Source of the DNA: Pseudotamlana agarivorans
GTDB taxonomy: Bacteria > Bacteroidota > Bacteroidia > Flavobacteriales > Flavobacteriaceae
Direction of reading: 5' to 3'
NCBI RefSeq assembly: GCF_001642835.1
Contig: NZ_LXEI01000002.1
Coordinates: 62,001-126,000 of the forward strand
DNA length: 64,000 bases
The translations under genes and the position numbers were made by a program. The stretch's first letter is position 1; the number at the start of each line of letters is the position of its first letter. This document shows, one piece after another, positions 62,885 to 64,000 of this stretch. The notes beneath the pieces are model-generated. The model worked only from the letters and a program-made list of their open reading frames with translations. It did not search any database and was not told the origin of the DNA.

Positions 62885-63844
62885 CTAGAAACAATTTATA
62901 ATTTGAGTAGCCACGCGAAGCGCTTCGGTGCCATCATGTAAAGATACGATTGGCGTTTCGTCGTTATTTACAGCATCTGCAAAGGTTTCTAATTCGTCTA
63001 AAATCGAATTGTTGTCTGGAACCTCGGGGTTATCAAAGTAGATTTGTTTTTTAACACCTTCGGCATTCTGAAGAATCATATCAAAATCTCCAGGAGTTTC
63101 AGGGGCATCTTTCATTTTTACGACCTCACATTTTTTCGTTAGAAAATCTACCGAGATGTAAGCATCCTTTTGAAAGAAACGGGCCTTACGCATTTTTTTA
63201 AGTGAAATACGACTCGCCGTTAAATTGGCAACACAGCCGTTTTCAAATTCTAGTCGGGCGTTAGCGATATCTGGTGTTTCGCTAATCACAGCAACACCAC
63301 TGGCCGAAATGTGTTTTATTTTAGATTTTACAATGCTCAAAATAATATCAATATCGTGAATCATTAAATCTAAAACCACAGGTACATCGGTACCTCGAGG
63401 GTTAAATTCTGCCAAACGATGTGTTTCGATAAACATGGGCGATTTAATATGATCTTTTACCGCTGTAAACGCTGGGTTAAAGCGCTCTACGTGACCTACT
63501 TGTCCGCGTAAATTATGTTCGGCAAGCAGTTCACGAATGTGTTCGGCTTCTTCTACAGTATTGGTAATGGGCTTTTCTATAAATATATGTTTGCCTTTGG
63601 AAATGGCTTGTTTAGCGCAATCGTAATGCGAAAGTGTCGGGGTAACAATATCAACGATATCTACAGCATCTATAAGCGCGTCAATTGAGTTGAAAAATTT
63701 ATATCCAAATTCGGCTTCAACCTTTTTACCATTTTCTTCATTGGCATCATAAAAACCAACAAGATTATATTTTTCAGATTGATTAAGAAGTCTTAAATGA
63801 ATTTTACCTAAGTGTCCTGCACCTAGTACTCCAGCTTTTAGCAT
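62885..63844 (-). CDS. Gfo/Idh/MocA-family oxidoreductase, 319 aa
   Basis: NAD(P)-binding N-terminal domain: LKAGVLGAGHLGKIHLRLL, YDANEENGKKVEAEFG, VDIVTPTLSHYDCAKQAISK. The substrate-side EKP motif is in HIFIEKPITNTVEEAEHI. The C-terminal GFO_IDH_MocA_C part contains RFNPAFTAVKDHIKSPM and VVLDLMIHDIDIILSI, whose histidine and aspartate fit the catalytic pair. The substrate is unknown: sugar, inositol or sugar-nucleotide are the family's range. First gene of a two-gene unit with the acyl-CoA dehydrogenase, a combination with no obvious metabolic link. Promoter TATTTTTG upstream. Confidence 0.93.
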   Translation of the reverse strand: MLKAGVLGAGHLGKIHLRLLNQSEKYNLVGFYDANEENGKKVEAEFGYKFFNSIDALIDAVDIVDIVTPTLSHYDCAKQAISKGKHIFIEKPITNTVEEAEHIRELLAEHNLRGQVGHVERFNPAFTAVKDHIKSPMFIETHRLAEFNPRGTDVPVVLDLMIHDIDIILSIVKSKIKHISASGVAVISETPDIANARLEFENGCVANLTASRISLKKMRKARFFQKDAYISVDFLTKKCEVVKMKDAPETPGDFDMILQNAEGVKKQIYFDNPEVPDNNSILDELETFADAVNNDETPIVSLHDGTEALRVATQIINCF

Positions 63845-63862
63845 AATTTTTTAGGTTTTCAA

Positions 63863-63870
63863 CAAAAATA
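63863..63870 (-). promoter_or_regulatory. -7 promoter element TATTTTTG for the Gfo/Idh/MocA gene
   Basis: On the minus strand TATTTTTG fits TAnnTTTG, 18 bases before the ATG at 63844. No -33 TTG at normal spacing. Confidence 0.45.
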
Positions 63871-63951
63871 AGATAATTAAAGTATGATAGTGGGATTTAG
63901 GTTTATTTTTTGGTCTGATAAAAACTAAAAATAAAAATATAAAAAATGGTT

Positions 63952-63980
63952 TTGCACTTAAGCAGCTTCGCGTATTTTTG
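63952..63980 (+). promoter_or_regulatory. Promoter (TTG-N18-TATTTTTG) facing out of the window
   Basis: TTG at 63952-63954 and TATTTTTG at 63973-63980 are separated by 18 bases, close to the optimum. It should drive a plus-strand gene beyond the right edge. Confidence 0.5.
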
Positions 63981-64000
63981 TAGACCAAACTCCCAACCAA

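Overview
The window reads as an ordinary, AT-rich chromosome segment of a marine member of the Flavobacteriaceae (Bacteroidota). The evidence is: promoters of the TAnnTTTG type, no Shine-Dalgarno reliance, a fused SecDF, TonB receptors with CarboxypepD-like N-termini, LytTR regulators paired with LytS-type kinases, a C-terminal type IX secretion (T9SS) sorting domain, and a secreted GH86 enzyme of the agarase/porphyranase family. The genus cannot be fixed from the sequence. No rRNA, tRNA or CRISPR array was seen.

Layout. 1-5 kb: end of hisS, an exported protein of unknown function, secDF. 5-10.6 kb: a LytS/LytR two-component pair divergent from an outer-membrane receptor, then manA. 10.8-17 kb (minus strand): two alpha/beta hydrolases, a small membrane protein, a dihydroorotase homologue lacking metal ligands, a BatA/VWA protein and a two-domain glycosyltransferase. 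17-24.5 kb: an M61 lipoprotein peptidase, then an accessory-looking block. That block holds an attC-like hairpin element, an alpha/beta hydrolase, and a phosphorelay (Hpt, receiver, TPR hybrid kinase) with a divergent LytTR regulator. 24.5-25.9 kb: a decayed IS3-family element with three single-base frameshifts. 26-36 kb: a TIGR02757 protein, a lipoprotein, an MFS carrier, a LolD-like ATPase, folE, a methyltransferase, pyrG and yidC. 36-38.3 kb: a MORN-like protein, then a toxin-antitoxin pair with a frameshifted toxin, sitting between direct repeats. 38.3-45 kb: mnmA, a nitronate monooxygenase-like gene and a solitary GH86 enzyme. 45-52 kb: MATE exporter, PAP2 phosphatase, meaB, an ECF sigma/anti-sigma operon with a coiled-coil repeat protein. 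52-58 kb: miaA and a probable iron-uptake operon (TonB receptor, DUF4374 lipoprotein, PepSY membrane protein). 58-64 kb: a structured intergenic element, a voltage-gated-type K+ channel with a zinc ribbon, a DnaQ-GIY-YIG protein, a YggS-family protein, 3-hydroxybutyryl-CoA dehydrogenase and a Gfo/Idh/MocA oxidoreductase.

How the parts fit. Most of the window is housekeeping: protein export and insertion (secDF, yidC), tRNA modification (mnmA, miaA), CTP synthesis (pyrG), GTP cyclohydrolase (folE), mutase chaperoning (meaB). Accessory material is concentrated at 19-26 kb, 37-38.3 kb, 40.5-45 kb and 52-59 kb. The GH86 protein carries its own export signals, three Ig-like modules and a CBM6-like domain, but has no SusC/SusD or sulfatase neighbours, so it is not in a classic polysaccharide-utilization locus here. 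I found no convincing complete new defence or mobile system. The best candidates for undescribed biology are the two structured non-coding elements (about 19.09-19.21 kb and 58.65-58.81 kb), the degenerate dihydroorotase, the coiled-coil repeat protein behind the ECF sigma factor, and the hairpin between the DUF4374 and PepSY genes.
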